Source of the DNA: Cynocephalus volans
Taxonomy: Eukaryota > Chordata > Mammalia > Dermoptera > Cynocephalidae
DNA: 64,000 nt
Direction of reading: 5' to 3'
NCBI RefSeq assembly: GCF_027409185.1
Contig: NC_084462.1
Span: 19,691,577-19,755,576, forward strand
Notes under the pieces: generated by a model
Told to the model about the DNA's origin: nothing
Databases searched by the model: none
Seen by the model: only the letters and a program-made list of their open reading frames with translations
Part shown: one piece after another, positions 24,732 to 35,774 of the stretch
How positions within the stretch are numbered: the stretch's first letter is position 1
Layout of the letters: each line of letters begins with the position of its first letter
Program-made: the position numbers and the translations under genes

Positions 24732-24798
24732 ATTTTGTCTTCTTTTTTGGATCCCTGTACTGGCCAGCCACCAAAAAAAAAAGGGATTTGTCTTCTTT
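24732..24798 (+). mobile_element. Severely 5'-truncated tRNA-Ile-like SINE with target-site duplication
   Basis: Only the last part of the element survives (24746-24785: ggatccctgtactggccagc, then an A tail of ten). It is flanked by attttgtcttcttt (24732-24745) and atttgtcttcttt (24786-24798), a near-perfect duplication. This shows that a 5'-truncated insertion, not later decay, made it so short. Confidence 0.8.
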
Positions 24799-25019
24799 CA
24801 TGTCAGTGGATTTTACTGAGATTTGTCAACACCTTTGTGTTACTGATTTTCCTTTATATAGAGCCTCTATATTTCTTGTCATGTTTAACTCTAGGTGTTT
24901 TATGTATTTGTTTTAGGGATATGAATGAGATCTTTTTTCCTGTTTCTAAAGGGTTGGTGTGTGGGTGTGTGTGTGTTTGTACGTTTCTTTGGTATGATTT
25001 TTATAACGCTAATTTTTTT

Positions 25020-26062
25020 AATTTTACATTTTGAAAAAATTTCAAGCTTCCAAAGTGGTTATAAGACTAGTACAAATAACTCCTACAAATCATCTACCTA
25101 GGTTTTTCCATTTTTAACGTTCTGCCACATTTACTTTAGCATTTTCTCTCTTTAGGTGTGTTATTCGAGAGTGAGCTATATATATCATGCCCTTTTTTCC
25201 TTAATACCGCAACGTGAATTTCCTAAGAATAAGGATATTTTACATAACTGGTTTTGTTACTAAATTTAGTGTTAACTTTAACACTGACGTTGTTTTAGTC
25301 TGTTTTGTGTTGCTATAACAGAAATACCTGAGACTGGGTAATTTATAAAGAAGAGAGGTTTATTTGGCTTACAATTCTGGGGCAGCTGCATCTGGCACGG
25401 GCCTCAGGCTGCTTCTACTCTTGGCGGAAAAACAGCAGGCAGCCAGCAGGTACAAGCAGATCACATGGTGAAAGGAAGCAAGAGAGAGAAAGCACGAGAG
25501 AGAGAGAAGGTGCCAGGGTCTTTTTAAGCAACAAGCTCTCACGGAAACTAATAGAGCGAGAACTCGCTCATTAATCCCCCCTCCCCCAGGGAGAGCATTA
25601 ATCCATTCATGAGGGATCTGCCCCCATGACTCAATCAGTTTCCAACACTGCCACATTGGCGATCAAATTTTCACGAGTTTGGAGGGGACAACACATCCAA
25701 ACTCCGTCAGACGTGACACTGTTGTCTAATGTACAGTCCATATAGGAGGTTTTTGTCAGTTGTCCCAATAGCATCCCTTGTAGCCTTTTTCCCCCGGTAC
25801 AGGATCCAGCCCAGGATGGAGTGCTGAGGTTAGCTGTCATGACTTTTTAGTATCCTTAAATCTGGAATAGTTCCTCAGCCTTTCTTTGTCTTTATTGACC
25901 TTGACATTTTTAAAGGAAACAGGCCAGATATTTTGTGGGATAGCTCTCATTTTTAGATTTGTCTGATTTGACAAAATCCTGATTAGGACCAGGCTAAGCA
26001 TCTTTATCTGAAATGCTAGAAAGGGGGCATATGTCTTTCTCAGGGTATCACACACGGAGACT
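25020..26062 (-). repeat. Old L1 (L1M) 3' UTR, split by an LTR
   Basis: The left part (25020-25290: caagcttccaaagtggttat, gttctgccacatttacttta, taaggatattttacataact) and the right part (25715-26062: actgttgtctaatgtacagt, cagttgtcccaatagcatcc, gttcctcagcctttctttgt, ccttgacatttttaaaggaa) are consecutive pieces of one antisense L1M 3' region. Confidence 0.8.
25291..25709 (-). mobile_element. MST-type MaLR solo LTR with 5-bp target-site duplication
   Basis: The LTR lies in reverse. It begins tgttttagtctgttttgtgt, runs through cctgagactgggtaatttat and agaggtttatttggcttaca, then gggatctgcccccatgactc and ggaggggacaacacatccaa, and ends in ca at 25709. The flanking gacgt (25286-25290 and 25710-25714) is a perfect 5-base duplication, standard for ERVL-type integration. 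It is a solo LTR with no internal genes. Confidence 0.92.
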
Positions 26063-26598
26063 CGGGGTTCTTATCAACATGATTGCTTGGTTTAGGTGTT
26101 GTCTGGCTTTTCCGCCAAGTAGTTACTGTTTTTCCTTTTGTACTTAATAAGTAATTTTCAAGATTCAGTACTAATATAAAATAGTAATTTTGTATCTAGT
26201 CACATTAACTGTTTCTAGTAATAGTTTTTCAATTCATGTGCTTTCATTTCCTAGGTCATAATCTTCATCTGCAAATAATGATTATTTCATCTCTTTCTTC
26301 CATTATTTTATATCTCGTTTCTTTTTGTTGTCTTGTTGAATCGGCTGGAGCCTGCGATAACAGTGAATAAATACCGTGATAATGGGCTCCTTTTTTGTTT
26401 CTAGCTGGAAAAGGGATGCTTATGATGAGGCATTTCAGAGTAAATATAGCTTCAGCTGCTTAAAAGCCACTTCCTTAAGGATGACCTCCTGAGTGCCTGG
26501 CGGAGGTTGGATCCCACTGGCAGTGTGCTCATAGCATCCCCAGGCACCTCATGGTGTCCTGTGATTATTGGTGTAGATGTTTGTGGCTTTGTTTATCT
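26063..26598 (+). other. Intron 1 sequence, nothing recognised
   Basis: No gene or named repeat was recognised. Confidence 0.35.
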
Positions 26599-26599
26599 G

Positions 26600-26725
26600 A
26601 TACACTCTTTAAGTTTTGTGAAAGCAGGACCATGTTTTTCTTGTTTACTATTATAACCTCAATACATACCAATATGCTTGGCACATAGTTGGCACTCATA
26701 AATATTGACAAGAGGAATAAACAAA
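26600..26725 (+). repeat. L2 LINE 3' end fragment
   Basis: gtgaaagcaggaccatgttt, ctattataacctcaatacat and gcttggcacatagttggcac followed by tcataaatattgaca follow the L2 3' end in sense. Confidence 0.65.
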
Positions 26726-26794
26726 GAAATAGGGGAGATCTGAATGCAAAACTAGTCTGTTCTAAGAAAGTGATTAGAGGTTACATTAGTTTAG

Positions 26795-26984
26795 CTTTTA
26801 AAAGATCTGGCTTTGTCTACTTAGCTGGGTCCCCTTGGTCAAGTGACTTAACCTCTGAGCTCCTGTTAGCTCGTCTATAAAATGGTCACACTACCTACTT
26901 TGTAGGTAATTATGAGGATTACAAGAGATAGGTTAGAAGTACATACCTCAATTCCTGGCACGTAGAAAGTGCCTAATAAAACTC
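26795..26984 (+). repeat. MIR SINE
   Basis: ccttggtcaagtgacttaac, ctctgagctcctgttagctc, gtctataaaatggtcacact, taattatgaggattacaaga and ctggcacgtagaaagtgcct appear in MIR order, in sense. Confidence 0.8.
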
Positions 26985-27619
26985 CTCCACACACCTGCAT
27001 CTTCATTGGTGTTGCTGTTATTATTGCCATCTGTGAGAGGGACTATATTCATACTGTGAGGCATCTGGGTGTCAGAAGTGAGATTTGTTCCTGTGTAAGA
27101 GGAAATGTTGCAGTGGACTATGCTGATCACAGTGGAGTAGCCAGGCCCTGTCTGTCCCTAGCCCATCCAGCAGTGGCGCTGACCACCTGACAGGGCAGCC
27201 ACGGCAGCATTCTTGCACTGGTTGGAGGATGAGCTTACGATTTCCAAGCTCTTTCTGCCCCAAAGGTTGTATGACAGAGCACAGTAGTACAGTTTTGTTT
27301 TCTTCTGTTTTTCTGAGCTGCTTGTCTAGAGAATGGGAGCTCAAAGCACAAGGGATTTGAAGAGAAAAACTTAAGTTATACCTTAAATGAATTTGAATGA
27401 CCTTTGTGGGTTCAGGGACTGGCGAAGACTTGGAGGATACTGAGAGATAAGGAGGCAGATGTGCTGATCCCCAGCCAGCCTCCAGCATTAGCCAGCTCCA
27501 TCCTTAAAGTGTTTTGACAGCAAGCTGGGGTGTGGGCATTTCATGAAGGAAAAGTTATGAATTGGAGATGGAAGCACAGAATAGATTAAATAATTCCTGT
27601 GTATTTTAAGGCATCTATG
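26985..27619 (+). other. Intron 1 sequence, nothing recognised
   Basis: No gene. The 138-codon reverse frame at 27072-27488 has no recognisable domain. Confidence 0.35.
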
Positions 27620-27835
27620 CAGAAGGTATTTTTTGTTGGTTTATTTATTTATTAGCTTTTTTATAGATGACCAGTAGGGGGATCTTAACCCTTGACTTGG
27701 TGTTGTCAGCACCACGCTCTCCGAAGTGAGCTAACCAGCCATCCCTATATAGGGATCCGAACCCGGGGCCTTGGTGTTATCAGCACCACACTCTCCCAAG
27801 TGAGCCACGGGCCGGCCCTCAGAAGGTATTTTTTG
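27620..27835 (-). mobile_element. Dimeric tRNA-Ile-like SINE (CYN-like) with 16-bp target-site duplication
   Basis: The target-site duplication cagaaggtattttttg is perfect at 27620-27635 and 27820-27835. On the minus strand the element starts gggccggcccgtggctcact and has the joining motif ctatatagggatggctgg. Both units keep the anticodon-side text (ctgataacaccaag in the first, ctgacaacaccaag in the second), closer to tRNA-Ile than in the 17711 and 19917 copies. That points to a separate subfamily. Confidence 0.95.
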
Positions 27836-30155
27836 AAGTACAAAGGATTATTTAACAAATATTTGTGTACCCACTAAGCATCAAAGCTTGCTCACATTTT
27901 GTCTTTTTTTTTTTTTTTTTTTTGAGCCCTTTTTTAAATAAGAGAAACAGCACCTTACAGATGAAGTTGAGGTCCCCCTTGTCGCTATCCCCGTCCCATT
28001 TCTCTCACTTCTCCAGAAGCTCCTGAGGAGTTTAACTCTATAGTGCTTTCTCATACTTTACACAACACGTAGATATCTAAGAATAGTACATTGTTTAGTT
28101 CTGTGTGGGTTTTTTAATTTACATAAGTGTTGTCATGCAATCTTCTGGATACTATTTGTATTTTCAACTTCTCCAAAAAGATTGCTTCATAGGTGATACT
28201 GTCAGACATAAGTAATTGTAACTGTTTCTTCATAACCTGAGCTTTCGATTCCGATCCTTACCGTGGCCTTGCAGCCTTATCTTATCTCTTTCTCTCCTTT
28301 TAGCTCTAACCACAGTGGCTTTTTCTCCATTCCCTGAACGGCCACTCTGACTTTCACCACTTCTCCCCTCTGGGTGTCAGATCCAGCATGACTGTGTCAG
28401 GAGGGCCTATCTACCCCTGTCCCCCCTCATCCAGGATGGGTTCCGAGTTCCTTCCACCCTGTCCCCAAGGCTTCGTGTGCAGCTTACAGCCTGCCTCTGG
28501 CAGCTCCTGGACATCTCTGTACTGGAACTGAATGGGATCTGAAAGGTCACCCTCTGCTCCTCTTGCCCACCCCCTTCCCTCCTAGCATCCAGTTGATTAC
28601 TGAGACCTGTGATGTTACATGGATTGGAAGGTGAGACTGGCTGTGTGTTGGGTGCTGTGCTGAGGCTGGAAAGACAGACACGATACTCTTTTAGGATATT
28701 TTAGGGAGAGTTGGAGAGGGAGGGCTTTTCTGAGGAAGTGATATTTTAGCCGAGATCTAAGTCACAAGCAGGAGCTCTTGATGAGAGGGGTCAGAGAGAG
28801 ACCTCCCAACAGTGGGACCTCCAGGCACGGTGGCTCTGAAGTGAGGAGAAGGGAAGGTGGGCTGACCAGAGGGAGCCAGAGATTGGCAGGGACGCTAGCC
28901 CACCGTGAAGTGGCATTAGTCCGCATGCGTGGAAGGGGCCTCAGAAGGCTCAGAGGAGAGGGGTGATGTGAGTCACGCCCAGGTGCAGCTGCGCAGGCTA
29001 CGGGGAGAGGTCCATTGACCTGAAGGGCATTAAGCACATCAAGTGGGTAGAACTTGGTGGCAGGCTATATCTGAGGGCACAGGAGGACGACTCAGTGTAG
29101 CTCGTGGCTGTGAAGTCATGAAGAGAACCCACTCCTGCAGAGCTCCAGCACAGGGGGCACAGATTCTTCTAGTGTGGCCTGACCTTGCTGTGCAAGAGGG
29201 AAGGAAAGGTGTATAAAATTTAAGATGCCCAGGAGACCTGGGTGGATTTTATTCACCTTAGCGTTGGGGACAGAACATCATTAAGAAGAATCGTTTTTAT
29301 TGTATATGGCAAAATGAAAAGCTTGAATATTAAAACCAAATTATCTGGGGGAAAGCCCCAGGCGGAATGCTGCTCAGACCACTTGAAGTCCCTTCAGTAC
29401 TCAGGAAGCATTTTTAGCCTCATCTTTCAGAGTATTGTGACTAAAGAAAAGTAAATGAAAATGGAATCGCAGCCTGCTGAGAGCTCTGAAGAAACTGCCC
29501 CAACTGTAATTTAATTTGGCAAGGGAGAAAAGTAGCATGTGACAGTCATATAACATTAAGCCCATGAAGGCTAAATGCTCCCAGTGGCTACAAATACAGA
29601 AAAAAACAAACATTGTAGGGGAAAAAAAGTATGTGTGTATTCTTATATTTGGAAAATTGGCTACTGCTTGCCTAATAAGATAACTTGGGAATTAATCACT
29701 CAGACAATTAATGGTGCAGGCTTCAGATCAGCATCTCACCCTTGGAGCTTTTGCTAATAGCAGTGTTAAAAGCATCTTGCTCCAAGATTACTGATTACAT
29801 TGTGAGTGAATGTTATTCCTCCTTCAGAGATGGTTAAAGCTGAGATGCAGACATCAGAGGGGTTGTTAAGGTGTCCTGGGAAAGACTGGCATTAACGACT
29901 GCAGTCTCTGGTCATGTTCAGCTCACCTACTCCTCTGTTTTCTTCTTGTTGAGCAGTTCCAAGTGTCAGCCACATGGCCAAATATCACTGTGGGGCCTGT
30001 AAAATGTAGAGAGAAGCAGCCAGGATGGCTTTCTTGAGACTCTTAATGGAGGAGATGGGTATGTGCTCCTTAGCCCAGCCCCACCCCACCTGGCCAGTGG
30101 CCCTGGCTGAGCCGCTCCTCGCCCACTCCATTCACACCAGCAGGAGACTCATTTC
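27836..30155 (+). other. Intron 1 sequence, mostly unique
   Basis: It includes an 18-base T run near 27906. A pyrimidine-rich block at 28300-28600 may be an L2 remnant. No exon or RNA gene was recognised. Confidence 0.35.
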
Positions 30156-33100
30156 CAAATAGAATCCAAAGAGTTTGTCACTAGCTCAGAGCTCCTACAT
30201 GCCTGGGGCTGTCCTTGGCTCTGGGGATGCTGAATGAGACCAGAACTTGGTCACCATCTCCTAAGAGACAGACAGACAGGGTCCCTGGGACAGCCACAGG
30301 GGTGTATGTGAGGGCTGGAGCCACTGACCCTGGGGAGCATTGACGGCTTCACAGAAAGGGGGCACTTGTCTCTGAAGGCGACTAGACAGGACAGAGGAGG
30401 AGGGAACAGCATGGGAGATGAATGGCATCCAGGCCTGGGGATGGCAGGGCATAGAGAAAAGAGGGCGGGTGAGACGGCGTTTGGGAGTTGATGAGCTTGG
30501 GACAGACGGCGGGTGGTGCAGAAGGAAGACACCTTGAAGCCCCTGCTCCCTCCACCCTGCTCTCAGTGTCTCCCTTAGGACCTGGGCTGGGACTCTGTTT
30601 CTTCAAGGCAGTCAGTGTAGTTTATGACTGTGTATTTTTATATTTTTGTGTGTCCTCCATCCCCTCCCCTCACCACTTCTGGAAAGCACGTATGGGAATG
30701 TTTCTGTGGCTGTTTGTAAGGATCTGTTTGGGCCCTTTTCCCTGCTGGATGTGTGACTAGAGTGAGCAGCAGCGATAGTGCCCTCCACCTGCCTTCCTGA
30801 CCCTGGAGTGTGCTGCGCGGGAGGCCCCACGTGAACAGTCCTGCTGCCAGGGAAGTCTGTCTCCAGCCCACCAGATCGAGGGTTTTAGGAGACCCAGCCT
30901 CGGCACCTCCAGGGTGCATGGTCCCACATGGTCCCGCGTTCTTTTACTGTCTGGGTCTGTCGATTCTTGTCTGTCACTGGGGGAAGTGTGGATCACCTGC
31001 AGACACTAGTTCTGTTCCATAAGCCTCCCTCCTGATGTACTCTTCACCTGGAAGGGATCACAAGGCAGCTCTAACACCTGCTCTATTTACCTTTTTAAAT
31101 CAATACTTCATCAACTTTTTAATTATAACTCCTTGTAGCTTTCATCTTTTCAGGTTTAAGAATCATAATTTCATTTTGTTCACTGTCACCTAAGAAGCCA
31201 GGGAGATTTGAGGTATTATTATCAAGATAACTGTAAAAAATGGGTAAAAAATTGTCTGTAATTTTTTAAAGGAACAGATGACCATCTCTTTGGAGAATTC
31301 ATCTGTCCAAAATGACTTTTTTCCAGAGGATTTCAATAATATGGTAGAGTTAACAGAAAGTTAAGTCTTGAAGTTAAAAAATTAAAAGTTTTTTAAAAAT
31401 CAGCCTGCATTCTCTAATTTTTTTAGTCAAAATTCTTGTGTCATTTCTTTTTGTAGGAGCCAATTTTTAAAAGATAGCAAAAAAAGTGCATATGTTAGCT
31501 TTATGTTATGTATGTATACAGATTATCTTATTTCAAACTTTTCTGTTATATATGCAATCCATGTTTTTAGAAAAATTGGAAAATACAGCAATATGGAAAG
31601 GAGAGGAGCCACGCATAACTCTGCACAAAGATGACTATGAACACCATTTCAGTGTGTTCCTTGTGTCTGATTCTTTTTAAAAAATCCACAGCAGGGACTT
31701 CATGGGAACATATTTGCATATTCACAACTGCTGGTGCCTAGAATCCCTATTGGAAAGGGACTTTAAAATACTTTTTTAAAAATACTTTTTTATGTAGATG
31801 TTCTGTTTAAATGAGTAAAGTGCTTTGCCTCCATAAGTTAGGTGTTCGTATTTGTGACACTTCCTATACCTGAACAGAATAGGAAGTAGTCTTGGGCGGC
31901 AGGCGGGGGCACTGGACGCTGACCTCTGGGGGCCAACTCAGGCCAGTACCCAGCTCCTGTGCAGGTGCAGCATGACTTGGTTTCTGTGATTCCCTCTTAT
32001 TGAGAAGGAACCCCTCCACCTTTCTTCGATGTGGGCTGAATCCTGATATCCATCCCATTCCGTAAAATGGATCAGATAATGCTGCCAGTTACCGAAAAGC
32101 AAAATATGATTTATGGTTCTTTCTGAATTGTTTTCAGCGTAGAGAAATGTAAGAGACCACCGGTCATCCTAGTTAGAGACTTATCATGGGGGGAAGTGTT
32201 TGAAAGTTATTTGAGGGAGGGATTATTTTCTTTCCTGTAAATATCGGCAAAGTCATCTTTGACTCCAGAGATCAGGATCGATTCTTCCTCTGCTGGTCTG
32301 GATACCAAACCAGGGATACACCTCTCTTGTTTGAAACTGCTAGGTTTGTATGTCCCTTTCTTCCTCTTGTCCTCCTTGGAGTTCCTTCTCGAGGGAGGAC
32401 TGTGCCACAGACTTGTGGTCTACTTTCCACTACCTTTAATAAATGCTTGTGAAAAAAAATTTCTCAAGGAAATAACTTAGCTTACCCTAATTGAACTCCA
32501 TTGCACTTTCTTCTTAAAAACTAAAACCTAAGAGTTCTTTTTCTCCATTGGAGAAGAGACACTACACAGAGCCATGTGGTCTCTAAAGCCTGAGAGCAAG
32601 TTGGGAGAGGACACTTTTCCAGTCTCACGGAAGTAGTGATGTTTTTTCCCCCTCTCTCCATTTCCTGTCATGTCACTTATATCCATTTTTTGTACCCTGG
32701 TACTATGGAGACAGACACTCCCCAGACTTGAAAGTCATTGGGAATGTAGCACATTTGGGGATGGTTCTGTTGGGGAGGGTGGGGACTGGTAAACAGAGTG
32801 TCTGGCTCAGTTTTTATTTCAGAGAAAACTGTTCTGTTAGATAGGCCATCAGGGATAAATTGATGGGATTGAGAATGCAATTTACATAACAATTAAACTA
32901 GTTTAGTATATCCTGCAACACTGCTAAAACCAGGCTTCTCCCTGGGTGATTATTCAGTTTTATTAATCTGTTTTATGACCCAGTGTCCCCAAATGGATAA
33001 TTTCTCCTTCCTAGTATTAAAATGTATTTAGAGACTTAGGTTTCTGCAGTAGCAAGAGGGTGGCTTTAAGAGCAGTTCATGGAATTATTTCTTATGCCTT

Positions 33101-34624
33101 TTTCTCGCTGTTTGCTTGGGAAAGGCTACTTCATTAGGTCTTCCTAGTTTCTATGTCCCCAAGTGCCATTCTGTTCTTCTGATTTATGTACGTGAAACCG
33201 TAGTTTGCTACCGATACTGTTTTTTCGCATATTTTCCAAATCTGACTAAATGTAGAAGTAGAGATTGCTCCGCACTTTGACACCCCTCACCCCCACACCC
33301 ATAGCTTTCCAGGGTTGTTTGGAATGCTGTCTTTGAAGGGCCTGAGTCTTAAACCAGATAAAGGCTTTTTCCAATCAAACAAACAAAACATGCTGATACT
33401 ACTGTGTTTTGGTTTTTATCTAGTATGGTACAGTGGTCTCTAAAATGAGTCCCTTTTGCTTTATAAGCATGATCTGGTTGCCAGTCACTACCCCAGCCTC
33501 CCTTAGGAAAACAGGGGGCACTTCCCGACTGCCTTTGGTCCACCCCTTGTTTCATCATTGGCTGCTAGTTTGGGGGAAATTAACCTGAAGGTAAATCAGA
33601 GTGGATCTTACAAAAAGATCACTCACTCCCTTGGGAAAGGTAGAATAGGTTAAGCTCTAGCTTGGCCTTAAATTATCCAAAGTCATTTTCTAGGTTTAGT
33701 GTGGAATTTTGTATGGCAGAACATTAACAAAGATGAACAAGTATAATAAATTGGTATAATAAAAACATGTCAATTTGTCTCAGATGTCGTAACTCAGACT
33801 TCTGTGTGACCTGGGAAGGAATTCTGTCCCTGACGTTGCTGTGGATGCTGGCTGCCCCCTGTGGGTGACCCTCGTTCCTCCTGGCTTCTCGTTCTTGGGG
33901 AGTCTGGGTGGGAAGGGGATGGCAGTCAAACTCTGCTTCTGGAAAAGAGGCTAGTGGGCAATTTTGACTCCTGAAAACCTTGCCACAGCTAATACGCACA
34001 CTGGGTTGCATGAGCCCTCTTGGCCTGCTCATGCCTTATCCTAGAATGCCGTCCCACTGCCTGTCACCCGGACGACCCTCACTCTGCCTTTCACATCTGT
34101 TCCAGCTTTGTCTTCACCCCAGCCTTGTTTTCCCAGGTCTACTGTGTCTCTCTATCATTGATCACATTGCCGGCTTCTAGTGTTGTCTCTGAGGAACTAT
34201 CTTTTATTTCTGTTTGTAGGGCCTGCGTAGGGCCTGTACAGGGCCAGGAAATTAAAAATAAATGATTGTTGTTGAAGTAAAGGCTGAACAAGAACACAGT
34301 GGACTGGGCCATGTCACACAGGCCACGGCTAACTTGCCACTGCTGTTCTGTGGCCCAGTGAACGTGGACCTGATCTGTAAACCCCCATGCACAGGTGTTG
34401 GTTTCATGGCAGCCATGTGTGGTCTGCTAGAAAAGATGAGGTTTCAGAAGAATTTCACTTTTGTAAAATTATGAACTAATTTTGCCACAATAAAGTTCAC
34501 ATCGTAAAAAACCATGAAATTGCATTTTATGCCATTGGTTTGAACATTCGTGCAGTGAAATTCCACAATGTAGTAATAATTCCTGACATTGAATAATATG
34601 GGAAAGTGCTGTGCATCTTCGCAG
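30156..34624 (+). other. Intron 1 sequence, mostly unique
   Basis: It contains GC-richer stretches with overlapping short open frames (30250-31020), none with a recognisable domain. A block near 31490-31680 resembles old-repeat text but could not be named. A CTCF-like motif lies at 33851-33865 on the minus strand. Confidence 0.35.
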
Positions 34625-34767
34625 TGTTCAGTTAACAATTCCTCACCTATAAAATGGGTGTAATGAGAGGATTAAATGAGTTCACAGAAGTAAAGCACTT
34701 AGAACGGAGTCTAGCACGTTGTAAGTACTGTATGTGTGAGCTGTTACTGTTATTCTGATGTTATTCT
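34625..34767 (+). repeat. MIR SINE 3' half
   Basis: cacctataaaatgggtgtaa, gaggattaaatgagttcaca, taaagcacttagaacggagt and ctagcacgttgtaagtactg follow the MIR 3' half in sense. Confidence 0.8.
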
Positions 34768-35084
34768 GGCTGCTGACTAGGACCATGCCCTAAGCTGTTA
34801 CTTCCTCCTCTTGGAAGCCAGTCTACATGAGGCATGTTTGTCACTGCACTCTGGCCTCCCTGACTGCTGTATCACATGGATATAGCATGATGGATAGAAC
34901 AATAGGCAAAATAAATTATTATTAAAAATTAAGTTGTATGGTGCCAAGTTAATTCAGCAGCATTTTTCATGGTTTTAATTTTATTGTCAAACAAAAATAA
35001 TTAACAAAATTCAGTTTTTTTTGTTTCTTCATCTGAAGAGTTAGAAGGTTGATTGGAGCTTAAATAGAATCTGATGTTTACTGT

Positions 35085-35205
35085 TCTGATGACTTTAGTC
35101 AAGTAAACTTATCTCCTGTAAGCTTCAGTTTCCTCATCTGTAAAACAATGAAGTTGTCTGCTTGCTTTCTGAGATAATGGATGTCTCATAGAAAGTATGG
35201 GATAA
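35085..35205 (+). repeat. MIR SINE fragment
   Basis: gcttcagtttcctcatctgt followed by aaaacaatgaagttg, preceded by gtcaagtaaacttatctcct, matches the MIR core in sense. Confidence 0.65.
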
Positions 35206-35598
35206 AGTGAGTTTCCTTTCTAGGATCTGCATACTTGACTGGCTGTTGATTTAAAAAGACCCACCACACCCATCGGCTTCAGATACGGTAGCATCGATCA
35301 ATGTTTTAATTGGCATTTGAATTATGAAGGAGTGTTGGAAATCCATGTAGAGGACTGTTTTATACTTGCAATAAAAAAATCGCCTTGAACTTCAGAAGAA
35401 TTAATGCAACCAAGTGATGGCTTTTTGCAGTTTGTGCTACGGCAGGATGTGTCCTTGCGTGTCCTTGCTTGTACCAATAATTGACTTGAAAGATTTACTC
35501 ACACATTTGGTTCCTGTCTCCATAAATATGGTTACTTTGAATGGAAATGTGAAAAGTGCTATAAATTGGTGTTGATGGTGGGTGGTCTTGAATAATCG

Positions 35599-35774
35599 AA
35601 ACTAAGGGTTGGGCCGAGCCCGTGGCGCACTCAGAAGAGTGCGGCGCTGGGAGCGCAGCAACGCTCCCGCCCTGGGTTCGGATCCTATATGGGAATGGCT
35701 GGTGCAGTCACTGGCTGAGCGCCGGTCACGAAAAAGACTAAAAAAAAAAAAAAAAAAAAAAGAAAGTAAGGGTT
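35599..35774 (+). mobile_element. Dimeric tRNA-Ile-like SINE with an internal deletion
   Basis: The target-site duplication aaactaagggtt / aaagtaagggtt lies at 35599-35610 and 35763-35774 (one mismatch). The first unit is complete: it opens with gggccgagcccgtggcgcac, has gggttcggatcctatatggg, and leads into atggctggtgcagtcactgg. The second unit jumps from ggctgagcg straight to ccggtcacg and so lacks its middle, including the B box. The tail is a long A run. Confidence 0.9.
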
